Positions 15,735 through 23,704 of a DNA stretch of 33,202 nucleotides are shown one piece after another. The DNA lies in the NCBI GenBank assembly GCA_947496715.1, contig CANMDT010000022.1, positions 1-33,202 on the forward strand, in the 5' to 3' direction. Both the position numbers and the translations under genes were made by a program. How positions within the stretch are numbered: the stretch's first letter is position 1; the number at the start of each line of letters is the position of its first letter. This DNA comes from Myxococcales bacterium. Its GTDB lineage: Bacteria; Myxococcota_A; Bradymonadia; REDH01. The notes beneath the pieces are model-generated. The model saw nothing but the letters and a program-made list of their open reading frames with translations. It was not told the origin of the DNA and did no database searches.

Positions 15735-16876
15735 TGGAGCAGACCGCCGCCACCTGCACCACCGACGTCGACGCCTCTGCGCTTGACGCACTCGCCAACA
15801 CGGGCCGCGTGGTCGTGGCGATGTCGGGCGGGGTGGACAGCTCCGTAGTGGCCGCGCTGCTGCACCGCGAAGGGCATCAGGTAGTCGGCATCTCGATGCG
15901 GCTCTACGGCAAGGTGACCGCGGAGATCGGCAAGAGCTGCTGCTCCCCCGATGACCTCAACGATGCGCGCGATGTGGCCGCCCAGCTCGGCTTCCCCTTC
16001 TACGTAGCCAACTACCAGGAGGCCTTCCGCCGCATGGTGATCGACTACTTCGTGGACGAGTACCGGCGCGGCCGGACGCCGAGCCCCTGCGTGCTCTGCA
16101 ACGACCACCTCAAGTTCGATGCGCTGTTGCAGCGCATGGAGTCGCTTGGCGCGGCTTTTCTCGCGACCGGCCACTATGCCCGCATCGAGGAGCGGGAAGG
16201 GCGTTTCGCGCTGCTCCGCGGCCGCGACAGCTTAAAGGATCAGAGCTACTTTCTGTTCGGGCTCCGGCGCGCATCGCTGGCCCGCATCCGCTTCCCGCTC
16301 GGCGAGATGACCAAGCCCGAGGTGCGGCTGTTGGCGCAGGAGATGGGAGTTCCCACTGCGCTCAAGCGGGAGAGTCAAGACATCTGCTTCGTCGGCTCGG
16401 GCGACTACGCGCAGTTTGTGCGGGCGCGGCTGGCCGACGAAGAGGTGAAGCGGGGGCGCATCGTGCGGCCTTCGACCGGCGAGGTTTTTGGCGAGCATGA
16501 GGGCATCCACGCCTTCACCGTGGGGCAGCGCAAGGGCATCGGCGTGGCCTACAAGGAGCCGCTCTATGTGCTGGGCTCGGATGCCGAGACGGGCGACCTC
16601 TTTGTGGGGAGCGTGGAGGAGCTGGCCTGCGAGGGATTCACGATGGACCGGCTCAACTTCCTGGCTTGGGCCGAGGCGCCGCCGGTGTTCGACTGCCTCG
16701 TGCAGGTGCGGTATCGCCACAAGCCGGTGGCGGCGCGCGTGGTGCTGTCGGACGACGGAGCTACCGCGCGGGTCACGCTGACGGTGCCGGAGCGGGGGAT
16801 TGCGCCGGGTCAGGCTGCGGTCTTCTACGATGGCGATGAGGTGCTGGGAGGGGGCTGGATTGTTCGATCCTTCTGA
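15734..16876 (+). CDS. mnmA: tRNA-specific 2-thiouridylase
   Basis: A 380-residue PP-loop enzyme that thiolates U34 of the Lys, Glu and Gln tRNAs, using sulfur relayed from a cysteine desulfurase. The ATP-binding loop is SGGVDSS (31-37). The catalytic cysteine pair is Cys122 in PCVLCNDHLKF and Cys218 in SQDICFVGSGDY. HAFTVGQRKGIGVAYKEPLYV and the C-terminal beta-barrel (RYRHKPVAARV ... PGQAAVFYDGDEVLGGGWI) complete the family. The GTG start shares its G with the icmF stop. A leader of about 25 residues precedes the usual N terminus, so an internal start is possible, though none has a better ribosome site. Its last codons overlap the proposed rnc start. Confidence 0.95.
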   Translation: MEQTAATCTTDVDASALDALANTGRVVVAMSGGVDSSVVAALLHREGHQVVGISMRLYGKVTAEIGKSCCSPDDLNDARDVAAQLGFPFYVANYQEAFRRMVIDYFVDEYRRGRTPSPCVLCNDHLKFDALLQRMESLGAAFLATGHYARIEEREGRFALLRGRDSLKDQSYFLFGLRRASLARIRFPLGEMTKPEVRLLAQEMGVPTALKRESQDICFVGSGDYAQFVRARLADEEVKRGRIVRPSTGEVFGEHEGIHAFTVGQRKGIGVAYKEPLYVLGSDAETGDLFVGSVEELACEGFTMDRLNFLAWAEAPPVFDCLVQVRYRHKPVAARVVLSDDGATARVTLTVPERGIAPGQAAVFYDGDEVLGGGWIVRSF

Positions 16877-17624
16877 GACGGCGCATCCTTTGCTGACGGC
16901 GGAGCAGCGGGGCTTTGTGCGAGAGCAGCAGCCGGCGGTAGCGCGGCTCGAAGCGGCGATTGGTTACGCCTTCGTGGCGCCCGAGCTGGCGGTGGAGGCG
17001 CTGACCCACCCATCGTTTGCGGCCGAAAACCGGCTCCACGCAGGCCACTACCAGCGGCTCGAGTTTGTGGGCGACGCCTTCCTCGGCATGGTGGTTGCGC
17101 GCGAGCTCTGGCACCGGATGCCGACGCTGCCGGAGGGGCAGCTGTCGCGGCTCCGGGCGGAGCTCATCTCGGAGCCGGCGCTGGCCGAGGTGGCTCGCCG
17201 GCTGGGGTTTGGGAAGATGGCGCTGATGGGGCGCGGCGAGCTTCGGAGCGCAGGCACGGAGAAAGACGCGATCCTCGCCGACCTTGTCGAGGCAGCCGTG
17301 GGTGCGGTCTTTCTCGATGCGGGCTTCGAGCAGGCCTACCGCGTGACGGTGGGGTTGCTCGGCGAACGGCTCGAACGGGCCAACGCGGAGGGTGCCGGTG
17401 CGGCCGACCCCAAGTCGGCGCTGCAGGAGCACACGCAGGCGACCGCGAAGCGCCGCCCCGACTATGCGCTCGTGGAGACCCGCGGGCCGGCACACGAGCC
17501 CTGGTTTGTGGTTTCCTGCACACTTTCGGGCGTTGAGATCGGGCGCGGAGAGGGCAAGACACGCCGCTTGGCGGAGCGGGCAGCCGCCGTTGCGGGATTG
17601 GCAACCATCCTCGCGAAGGTGTAG
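16860..17624 (+). CDS. rnc: Ribonuclease III
   Basis: A double-strand-specific endoribonuclease that processes rRNA and mRNA, 254 residues from the chosen start. The RNase III domain has YQRLEFVGDAFLG (Glu68, Asp72) and ADLVEAAVGAVFLDAG (Asp141, Glu144) as the metal-binding set. A C-terminal dsRNA-binding domain begins at DPKSALQEHTQ and ends TRRLAERAAAVAGLATI. Gln65 stands where E. coli has Glu38, a known variation. The TTG at 16860 was chosen because GGGAGGGGG (16846-16854) sits five bases upstream. That makes a 17-base overlap with mnmA and implies coupling. The frame stays open back to 16800, so an upstream start cannot be excluded. Confidence 0.9.
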   Translation: MFDPSETAHPLLTAEQRGFVREQQPAVARLEAAIGYAFVAPELAVEALTHPSFAAENRLHAGHYQRLEFVGDAFLGMVVARELWHRMPTLPEGQLSRLRAELISEPALAEVARRLGFGKMALMGRGELRSAGTEKDAILADLVEAAVGAVFLDAGFEQAYRVTVGLLGERLERANAEGAGAADPKSALQEHTQATAKRRPDYALVETRGPAHEPWFVVSCTLSGVEIGRGEGKTRRLAERAAAVAGLATILAKV

Positions 17625-17725
17625 AGAACGCGCAGCTGCCTTTGGGGCAGGAACGAAGTGGTTACGAAGCGCGTTGGGTTGCGAGACTGGCGAGCGGTTG
17701 ACGCTCAGGGAGAAGGGTGACGCAG

Positions 17726-17965
17726 ATGGCTGGAATCGGAATGGGCGAGTTGATGATCATTCTGATCATCGTGGTGTTGGTCTTCGGCGTGGGCAAGCTC
17801 GGCAATGTGGGCAAGGAGCTCGGTGCTGGCATCCGTGCCTTCAAGGATGAGATGAGCGGCACACCGAAGCAGGTCGCGGCGACCGAGGTCGAGAAGCAGA
17901 TTCCTGCCGTGGCGCAGACGAGCGTTCCGCTCGATGTGACGGCGGAGTCGAAGAAGCAGGCCTAA
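17726..17965 (+). CDS. tatA: Sec-independent translocase protein TatA/E
   Basis: A 79-residue protein with the TatA plan: a short N terminus, one transmembrane helix (ELMIILIIVVLVFGVGKL), the FG hinge, and an amphipathic helix (LGNVGKELGAGIRAFKDEM), then a polar tail. TatA multimers form the pore for folded Tat substrates. The ATG at 17726 is preferred over the in-frame GTG at 17717 because the ribosome site GGGAGAAGG (17708-17716) abuts the GTG but is correctly spaced for the ATG. No tatB or tatC is nearby. The stem-like repeat at 17978-18030 follows its stop. It could also be a TatE or TatB-like paralogue, but TatA is the best fit by size. Confidence 0.9.
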   Translation: MAGIGMGELMIILIIVVLVFGVGKLGNVGKELGAGIRAFKDEMSGTPKQVAATEVEKQIPAVAQTSVPLDVTAESKKQA

Positions 17966-17977
17966 CAGCCGTTCGAA

Positions 17978-18030
17978 GCTGCCCTTTCACCGTCCTTGAT
18001 CCCATTTGAGAAGACGGGCAGAAGGGCAGC
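17978..18030 (+). repeat. Long two-part inverted repeat between tatA and the lipoprotein cluster
   Basis: GCTGCCCTT (17978-17986) is the exact reverse complement of AAGGGCAGC (18022-18030). Inside it, CCGTC (17990-17994) pairs with GACGG (18013-18017), leaving an 18-base apical loop. The element begins 12 bases after the tatA stop and ends five bases before the AGGAGG of the first lipoprotein gene. It may terminate or stabilise tatA RNA, or control the downstream genes. Confidence 0.55.
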
Positions 18031-18046
18031 GAATCAGGAGGCAGTC

Positions 18047-19618
18047 ATGCGCGGAACGCAGCTTCGACTTGCAGGTATTTTTGCGTTGGCGTTAGCCGCC
18101 TGCGGTGACAGCGCCTTCGCATCCAAAGACAGCGCCATGAGCGGTGGCGACTTTGGCGGCGATTCGCCTGCGCCCACATCCGACGCCGGCACGGGCGGCG
18201 GCGGTGCGGCGGAGTCCGATACCAGCGACCCATCGGAGGAGCGCGACGCGCCCCTGATGCCGCCGGCTGCCGGTCGGCGCTACGTCTATGTGCCGAGCCC
18301 CTCGATTGACCGCGTCGCGCGCGTCGACTCGCTGACGCTCGATGTGCGCCCCATCCGGGTCGGCGACAACCCCCGCGTGGTGAAGGTCTCGCCGGAGGGT
18401 GACAGGGCCTTGGCGCTGAATGTTGGCAGCGATGATGTGAGCCTGCTGGAGCAGGGCGAAGAGGTCGCTCGGCTCGATGTGCTCAAGGGCTGCAACGCGC
18501 TCGAACTGTCGCCCGACGGGCAGGTCGCGATTGCCTGGTTCGACAACGCGGCATCGCAGCCGGGCGACGAGGTTGGCAGCATCTCCGAGGTTGCCTGGAT
18601 CGACCTCGATGCGCGCACGGTGACGACGCTGACGGTTGGCTTCTTGCCCTCACGCGTGGCCTTCTCTGCATCGGGCGATCGGGTCTCGGTGCTGTCGCGC
18701 GACGGCCTCTCGACCCTCACCGTGGCGGACGCTGCGACGCAGACGGTGCTGCCGCTGGTGCGCTTTGCGGGCACGGGTGATGGCGCACGGGTGGATGTGA
18801 GCCGGAGCGGTCGCCTTGCGGTTTTCCGTGAGCCGGAGCGGCTCGGGTTGCGGGTGGAGGACCTCGTCGCTGGCGACGAGGTCTTTGTGGAGCTCGCGGC
18901 GGAGGCGGGGGATCTCGACTTCCTCGACGAGACGATGCTGCTGCTTACGCTGCCGAGCCGCCGGTCGTTGGCCGTCGTGTCGCTCGAGGCGGCGCTGGCC
19001 GGCCAGCCCTCTCTGTCGGAGGTCGCGGTGGATGGCGACGTGCGGCCACTGGCCTCGTCGCTCGCACCCGGAAAAGTGGCGCTCTACTCAACCTCAGCGA
19101 ACCGGCGTCTCATCTCTGTTGTGGACCCGACCACGGGTGCTGCGCTCACGGCGACCGCGCTGCGGAAGACCGTCTGGAGCCTCCTGCCGTCGCAGTCCGG
19201 CGGCCGTGGCATCGTCCTGCACGACGGCGACCCAACCTTCGCCGGCAACGACCTGCTCGCCACGGTCGAGCGGTCGGCGGGCTACTCTGTTGTCGACTTT
19301 GAGCGGGGCTACAGCCACCTCAACCTCGCGCCGGTCCGGCCGAGCGCGGTGGTCGAGGCGCCCGACGGCTCGGCGGCCTACCTGATGATTGCCGACAAGA
19401 CGCTGGGCATTCGCCGCGTGGATCGCGTGGACTACGGTTCGCTGACCACGCAGAGCTTTGAGTTCGACGGCGTGCCGGAGGCCATCGGGCTGATGGAGGA
19501 GACGGGGCAGCTCTACGTCTCGCAGACCGGTGCCGGCGGCCGCATCACCTTTGTAGACCTCGCAACGGGAGAACGACATGAGATCTCCGCCTATGAACTC
19601 AATGCCTACATTGAATAG
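18047..19618 (+). CDS. Beta-propeller-like lipoprotein, paralogue 1 of 3
   Basis: A 523-residue predicted lipoprotein. MRGTQLRLAGIFALALAAC gives a lipobox with Cys19, followed by a Ser/Asp/Gly-rich linker to about residue 80. The rest is repeated beta-strand units such as YVPSPSIDRVARVDSLTL, VKVSPEGDRALAL, CNALELSPDGQVAIAWFDNAA and ITFVDLATGE, typical of YVTN/WD40-like propellers. The protein ends HEISAYELNAYIE. The ATG at 18047 follows AGGAGG (18036-18041). It shares order and local motifs with the two following genes, so the three arose by duplication. Cys-Asn before SPDG and the DNAA block recur in paralogue 2. It is probably anchored to the outer membrane. No catalytic site is visible and the function is unknown. 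Confidence 0.85.
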   Translation: MRGTQLRLAGIFALALAACGDSAFASKDSAMSGGDFGGDSPAPTSDAGTGGGGAAESDTSDPSEERDAPLMPPAAGRRYVYVPSPSIDRVARVDSLTLDVRPIRVGDNPRVVKVSPEGDRALALNVGSDDVSLLEQGEEVARLDVLKGCNALELSPDGQVAIAWFDNAASQPGDEVGSISEVAWIDLDARTVTTLTVGFLPSRVAFSASGDRVSVLSRDGLSTLTVADAATQTVLPLVRFAGTGDGARVDVSRSGRLAVFREPERLGLRVEDLVAGDEVFVELAAEAGDLDFLDETMLLLTLPSRRSLAVVSLEAALAGQPSLSEVAVDGDVRPLASSLAPGKVALYSTSANRRLISVVDPTTGAALTATALRKTVWSLLPSQSGGRGIVLHDGDPTFAGNDLLATVERSAGYSVVDFERGYSHLNLAPVRPSAVVEAPDGSAAYLMIADKTLGIRRVDRVDYGSLTTQSFEFDGVPEAIGLMEETGQLYVSQTGAGGRITFVDLATGERHEISAYELNAYIE

Positions 19619-21218
19619 GCTGCTGCAGCTGACACTGGCGGGGCTGCTTCTGGCGGCCTGCAGCTCGAGCGACGAAGCCGCGATCTTCCGCGACTTTCCG
19701 AGCGAGGAAGACACGGGCACAGGCGGCAGCACCGACACGGATGGTCGCGAGGATTCCGGCGACCCCACGGTGCTCGAACTCAGCCGGCCCGCGGTCACGC
19801 GCGACTTCGTGGTCGTGGCGAACAAGAACCAGGGAGCGCTGACCAAGATTCAGTCGTCGGGTTCGCTCTCGAAGGTCACCTCTGTGGAGATTGGCGGTCG
19901 ACCGACCGAGGTCTTCGCGGTGGGCGACACAAACCGCATTGTGGCCTTCGGCCGCGGCGAAGGCTCCTTTGCGGTCGTCGACCTCGGCGACGGCGGCGAA
20001 ACCGACAGCGTGCGCCGCCTCCCGGTGCTCGATAACTGCAACCAGATCACGGTCTCGCCCGATGGCCTTCATGCGGTCCTCTGGTACGACAACGCTGCGG
20101 CGCGTGCGGGCGAGACAATGGGGCCCCTCAGCGAGGTTGCGCTGCTCGACCTGTCGGCTGAGGGCGCTGCACCGGTGACCATCGGGGTGGGCGTCAATGT
20201 GCGCCAGGTCTCCTTCGCTACTGATGGCAGCCGTGCCGTGGTGGTGAGCGATGATGGTGCGAGCGTGCTGGTCATCGCCGAGCTGACTTCGAACCGGAGC
20301 GTGCCGCCGATCGCGCTCTCGGATGACGGCGTGACGGGCCAGCTCGGTGCCGACCGCGATGTCTTTGTGACCGAGGCTGCAGACTTCGCGGTGGTGCGGC
20401 GCGCCGGCATCGACGGCCTGGGCATCGTCAACCTCGAGACAGGCGATGTCCGTACGGTGGCGACGGGCGAACTGCTCACCGACATCGAATTGCTCGGCCC
20501 GTCGCGTGAGCTTGCGCTGCTGTCGCCGTCGCGCAGTGCGGTGGGCTTCGTCGGGCTGGAGGCGGCGGGGCTTGGCTCCGGCTCCGGCGAGGGCTCAGGC
20601 GACGGTGTTGACTGGGTTGCACTCCCGGTCGGGACTGCCGGATTCCTCGTGCCGAGCGCCGATGGAGCGCGGGTCTTCGCGACGGGCGGCGATGTGGGCG
20701 ACAACCTGTTGGCCTCCATCGCTGTCGACACGCATGCTGTCGCAAGCTTCAACCTGCGCAAGAACACCCGCTCCCTCCTCAACAGCTCGAACGGTCGCTA
20801 CCTGCTGGTGGTGCACGGTCATGCGGCCGGTCGCCCGGTGGCAGGTGAGCCGGAAGAGGAGCTCGTTGCGAAGAGTTCCGCGGTCTCGGTGGTCGACCTG
20901 GAGCAGGGCACAGCGAAGCTTGTCTTGCTGCCGGCTGACCCTGGTGCTGTGGCCCTCAACCGCGACGAGTCGCAGGTTCTCTTCGTTGTCTCCGACGAGT
21001 CGCTCGGCGTCCGTTCGGCGCGCTGGATCGCCTTCGACAGCTTCGCCGTGCAGTCCGTCGACTTCACGCGGCAGCCGACCGATGTGGGCGCGCTTCCCGG
21101 CTCCGACTGGATGTTTGTGACGCAGTCGCATCCGCAGGGGCGTATCTCTTTCTTGAATCTTTCTACGGGCGCGATGCGAGAGGTCACCGGCTTCTCCCTC
21201 AACGCGTTCATCGAGTGA
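19578..21218 (+). CDS. Beta-propeller-like lipoprotein, paralogue 2 of 3
   Basis: A 546-residue predicted lipoprotein. The lipobox is LLLAAC, with Cys28 counted from 19578. An acidic Gly/Thr-rich linker (SEEDTGTGGSTDTDG) precedes the propeller-like part. Blocks shared with paralogue 1 are CNQITVSPDGLHAVLWYDNAA, LSEVALLDL, LRKNTRSLL, SDESLGVRS and RISFLNLSTGAMREVTGFSLNAFIE. The start at 19578 has GGGAG a few bases upstream and overlaps paralogue 1 by 41 bases. The ATGs at 19593 or 19602 would give a more compact signal peptide and also overlap. The overlap shows tight co-transcription and likely coupled translation. A Gly/Ser patch (GSGSGEGSGDG) interrupts the propeller near its middle. Function unknown. 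Confidence 0.85.
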   Translation: MRSPPMNSMPTLNRLLQLTLAGLLLAACSSSDEAAIFRDFPSEEDTGTGGSTDTDGREDSGDPTVLELSRPAVTRDFVVVANKNQGALTKIQSSGSLSKVTSVEIGGRPTEVFAVGDTNRIVAFGRGEGSFAVVDLGDGGETDSVRRLPVLDNCNQITVSPDGLHAVLWYDNAAARAGETMGPLSEVALLDLSAEGAAPVTIGVGVNVRQVSFATDGSRAVVVSDDGASVLVIAELTSNRSVPPIALSDDGVTGQLGADRDVFVTEAADFAVVRRAGIDGLGIVNLETGDVRTVATGELLTDIELLGPSRELALLSPSRSAVGFVGLEAAGLGSGSGEGSGDGVDWVALPVGTAGFLVPSADGARVFATGGDVGDNLLASIAVDTHAVASFNLRKNTRSLLNSSNGRYLLVVHGHAAGRPVAGEPEEELVAKSSAVSVVDLEQGTAKLVLLPADPGAVALNRDESQVLFVVSDESLGVRSARWIAFDSFAVQSVDFTRQPTDVGALPGSDWMFVTQSHPQGRISFLNLSTGAMREVTGFSLNAFIE

Positions 21219-21225
21219 GGTGGTC

Positions 21226-22773
21226 ATGAAGTTTCTCTACGGATGGATGCTGGGTGCGGTGGCTACGGCTTCGCTCTTCGCGGGCTGCAAGACGGAGGAG
21301 CGTGACAGCGCGTGGGATGCGACGCTCTCGGTCGACGCCACCTTTGCGCTCGGCAGCGGCTTTGCGCTGGTCGCGAGCCCGATCAACGAGATTGCCACGC
21401 TCACGCCGGAGGGCACCACGGTAGCGCGCAGCCAGAGCCCGCTCGAGGGCGGCTTTGTGACCCAGGCGCCGCTGCCCGATGGAGGGGTGGCGCTGGTAAC
21501 CAGCGAGCCCGCGCTCCGCATTCTTGGGAGCGACGGCGCAACCACGCTGGCGCTGCCGCTGCCCGACAACTTCGACCGGGTGACCGTCTCGGATGACGGC
21601 CGGTTTGTGATGCTCTGGTTCTCGCCGGGCTACCAGGGCAGCGACGAGCAGCTCTTCTTTCAGCCCAACCAGCTCGCCTGGATCGACCTGAACGAGACCG
21701 CGCCCACGCTGCAGACCCACGCGCTCAATGGCCCGCGCCCGTCGGCGCTCCGGCTCTTGCCCCCCGTCACCCTGCGCGACGGCTCCGACACGCGCTTCTA
21801 CGCCTTCGTTTCGGGGCAGAACGCGGTCTCGTGGGTCGACCTCACCACCTCCTCGACGACCGACCGGCAGCGGCTCGTTCGCCTCGCCGACCCCGCCTCC
21901 GGCGCATCGGTCTCCGCCTACGACCTCGTCATCGGCGAAGACCTCCCCGACGACCCGAATGACCTCACCTTCTTCCTCCGGCTCGGCGGCCAGGCCGACG
22001 TGATGGCCGTCTCCATGACGCCCGGTCTCGAGGGCGCGGAGCGCGATGTGGAGGTCTCTGTCAATCTGCTCGGCCTCGGCGCCGTGCCGACCTCACTCTA
22101 CCGGCTCCCCACGCCTGGCTCGAAGCTGCTTGCGCTCGTCCAGGGCCGGACCACCGGCTACCTCATGGATGGTGAGAGTGGCGCGGTTGAGGAGGTGGAC
22201 TTTGGTGTTCCTGCCTCGAACATCGTCTTCTACGGCGCGACGGGTGCTGCTCCGCAGATGCTGGTCTACGCGTCCAACTCCACCCGGCTGCTCTACGCCG
22301 ACGTGGCGCTGTTTGTAGAGACGGGGGCCTCTGCCGGCCGGCTCCGGACCCTCGCGCAGCAGGCGGGCCGCGTGACGCTCGATGCGTCCGGCACCTACGC
22401 GCTCGTGAGCTACGCCTACGGCGGCGGCATCGCGGTGCTCGACCTCGACCGTCAGACCGAGGTGGCGCTGCCTTCGCGCGGTACGCTCAACAGCGTGGTC
22501 CTCGCAGACGGCTACGCGGTCGCCAGCTTTGTGGACGATAGCCGCCTCGCCTGGCTCGACATCGCGACGCAGCGTGTGAGCGTGCTCGAACTCGATGAGG
22601 CCGTCTCCTTCATGACCCTCTCACGCGATGGCAAGAGCCTGCTCGCCGCCCACTACGGCACCGGCGGCCGCTACTCCTTCGTCGGCCTCAGCAGCGCCGG
22701 CATGACCCGCAAAGCGGCCTACCAGGGCTTCTTCTACGACGGCCTCCTCGGCCGCGATCGGAGCGCACAATGA
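21226..22773 (+). CDS. Beta-propeller-like lipoprotein, paralogue 3 of 3
   Basis: A 515-residue predicted lipoprotein. MKFLYGWMLGAVATASLFAGC has a lipobox with Cys21. It lacks the long linker of the first two and goes almost directly into propeller-like strands. Shared blocks are weaker but in the same order: DRVTVSDDGRFVMLWF, QLAWIDL, and a C-terminal GTGGRYSFVGLSSAGMTRKAAYQGF that parallels the GGRITFVDLATG...AYELNAYIE end of paralogue 1. The Cys-Asn pair is absent. The ATG at 21226 is preferred over GTG at 21220 because GAGG (21217-21220) is then correctly spaced. The start is eight bases after paralogue 2, and its stop overlaps the next start in ATGA. It is the most diverged member. Function unknown. 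Confidence 0.82.
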   Translation: MKFLYGWMLGAVATASLFAGCKTEERDSAWDATLSVDATFALGSGFALVASPINEIATLTPEGTTVARSQSPLEGGFVTQAPLPDGGVALVTSEPALRILGSDGATTLALPLPDNFDRVTVSDDGRFVMLWFSPGYQGSDEQLFFQPNQLAWIDLNETAPTLQTHALNGPRPSALRLLPPVTLRDGSDTRFYAFVSGQNAVSWVDLTTSSTTDRQRLVRLADPASGASVSAYDLVIGEDLPDDPNDLTFFLRLGGQADVMAVSMTPGLEGAERDVEVSVNLLGLGAVPTSLYRLPTPGSKLLALVQGRTTGYLMDGESGAVEEVDFGVPASNIVFYGATGAAPQMLVYASNSTRLLYADVALFVETGASAGRLRTLAQQAGRVTLDASGTYALVSYAYGGGIAVLDLDRQTEVALPSRGTLNSVVLADGYAVASFVDDSRLAWLDIATQRVSVLELDEAVSFMTLSRDGKSLLAAHYGTGGRYSFVGLSSAGMTRKAAYQGFFYDGLLGRDRSAQ

Positions 22774-23633
22774 AGCACTCTCTCCTCCTTGTCCCCGCCC
22801 TGATGCTGCTCTCTGCAGCGGCCGCGGCGCAGCCTTACGAAGTCTCTCCGACGCCTGCGGATACGGTTCCGCCGGAGCTCCGCGTGGGCCCTGTCGTCAC
22901 GCCAGATGCGCCCGTCGAGGCACCGATTGAGGAGCTTCCCGCTCCCGTGAAGATGCCGGCTGTCATCGTCATCTCGCCCGCGCTGCCGCCCTACAAGGCG
23001 CCGGCGCCCGAGGTCGAGGTGGCCCCGTCCGACGCGCACTCCGGCGAATGGACAGACCTCACCCTCCACTTCGGCGGCCGCAACATCACGCCCGACCTCG
23101 ACAAGGTGGCCGGCGTCGCCGCGACGGATAGCTTTGGCGGCGGCTTCGCCTCGCTGCAGGCTGGGCGCGCTCTCTCTGCGACCTCGCCCTGGATGCCGAG
23201 CCAACTCCGAGCGGGCCTCGCCGTCTCCGGCCTTCAATCCAGCGAACTCTCGCTCGGCTCCGAGGTGACCATCGATACCTTCCGCATCTCGCTCCGCCAT
23301 CAGGTACTCTGGCAGCTCTACGACGCGCTCTACGCCACTCTGGCAGGCGAACTCGGTGGCACCCGCGGAGCGGCAACGCTGACGCTCGACGACGTCGACC
23401 TCACGCAGAGCAAGGTCTGGGGCGCACACGCCGACCTGCTCGCCGGCCTCGAGGCCCGCTGGGAGTTCGAGTCTTTCATCGGCGGACTCTGGTTCGAGAC
23501 CGGGCCGGCACTGGAGAGCGAGCTGACCTTTGACAAGCTGGCTCGGAAGGATGCCCCCGCGGTGAACTTGGGCAGCTTCGATGCGAGCGGCTGGCGGAGT
23601 GCTGGCGGCCTCTTCGTTGGCTTTTCCAACTGA
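22770..23633 (+). CDS. Exported, probably outer-membrane beta-barrel protein of the lipoprotein cluster
   Basis: A 287-residue protein with a clear signal peptide (MKHSLLLVPALMLLSAAAAA, cleavage before QPYE). A Pro/Val/Glu-rich spacer of about 75 residues follows, then a region of alternating polar and hydrophobic strands. Examples are WTDLTLHFGGRNI, LRAGLAVSGLQ, TFRISLRHQVLWQLY and ARWEFESFIGGLWFETG. It ends GGLFVGFSN. This looks like a small outer-membrane beta-barrel behind a periplasmic Pro-rich spacer, but the final residue is Asn rather than the usual aromatic. It shares ATGA with paralogue 3, so it belongs to the same operon and is the likely membrane partner of the three lipoproteins. 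No family is recognised. Confidence 0.7.
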   Translation: MKHSLLLVPALMLLSAAAAAQPYEVSPTPADTVPPELRVGPVVTPDAPVEAPIEELPAPVKMPAVIVISPALPPYKAPAPEVEVAPSDAHSGEWTDLTLHFGGRNITPDLDKVAGVAATDSFGGGFASLQAGRALSATSPWMPSQLRAGLAVSGLQSSELSLGSEVTIDTFRISLRHQVLWQLYDALYATLAGELGGTRGAATLTLDDVDLTQSKVWGAHADLLAGLEARWEFESFIGGLWFETGPALESELTFDKLARKDAPAVNLGSFDASGWRSAGGLFVGFSN

Positions 23634-23634
23634 G

Positions 23635-23671
23635 GAGCAGGGCAGACTTGGCAGAGCGGTCTGCGCTGCTC
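23635..23671 (+). terminator. Strong hairpin between the lipoprotein operon and gmk
   Basis: GAGCAG (23635-23640) pairs with CTGCTC (23666-23671), and GCAGAC (23642-23647) pairs with GTCTGC (23659-23664). There is a single G-G mismatch and an 11-base loop. It starts two bases after the preceding stop. No T-tract follows. A weak TTGGCA (23648-23653)...TAGGAG promoter candidate lies in the loop and 3' arm, so the element could be a terminator, a gmk leader structure, or both. Confidence 0.4.
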
Positions 23672-23704
23672 TAGGAGGCAGACGCTCTGTCTGAGGGTTC
23701 TCCC

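Noticed and set aside
17726-17965. tatA as part of a dedicated Tat system for the neighbouring lipoproteins
   Set aside because: No tatB/tatC is present, and the lipoprotein signal peptides lack the twin-arginine motif, so adjacency alone does not support a link.
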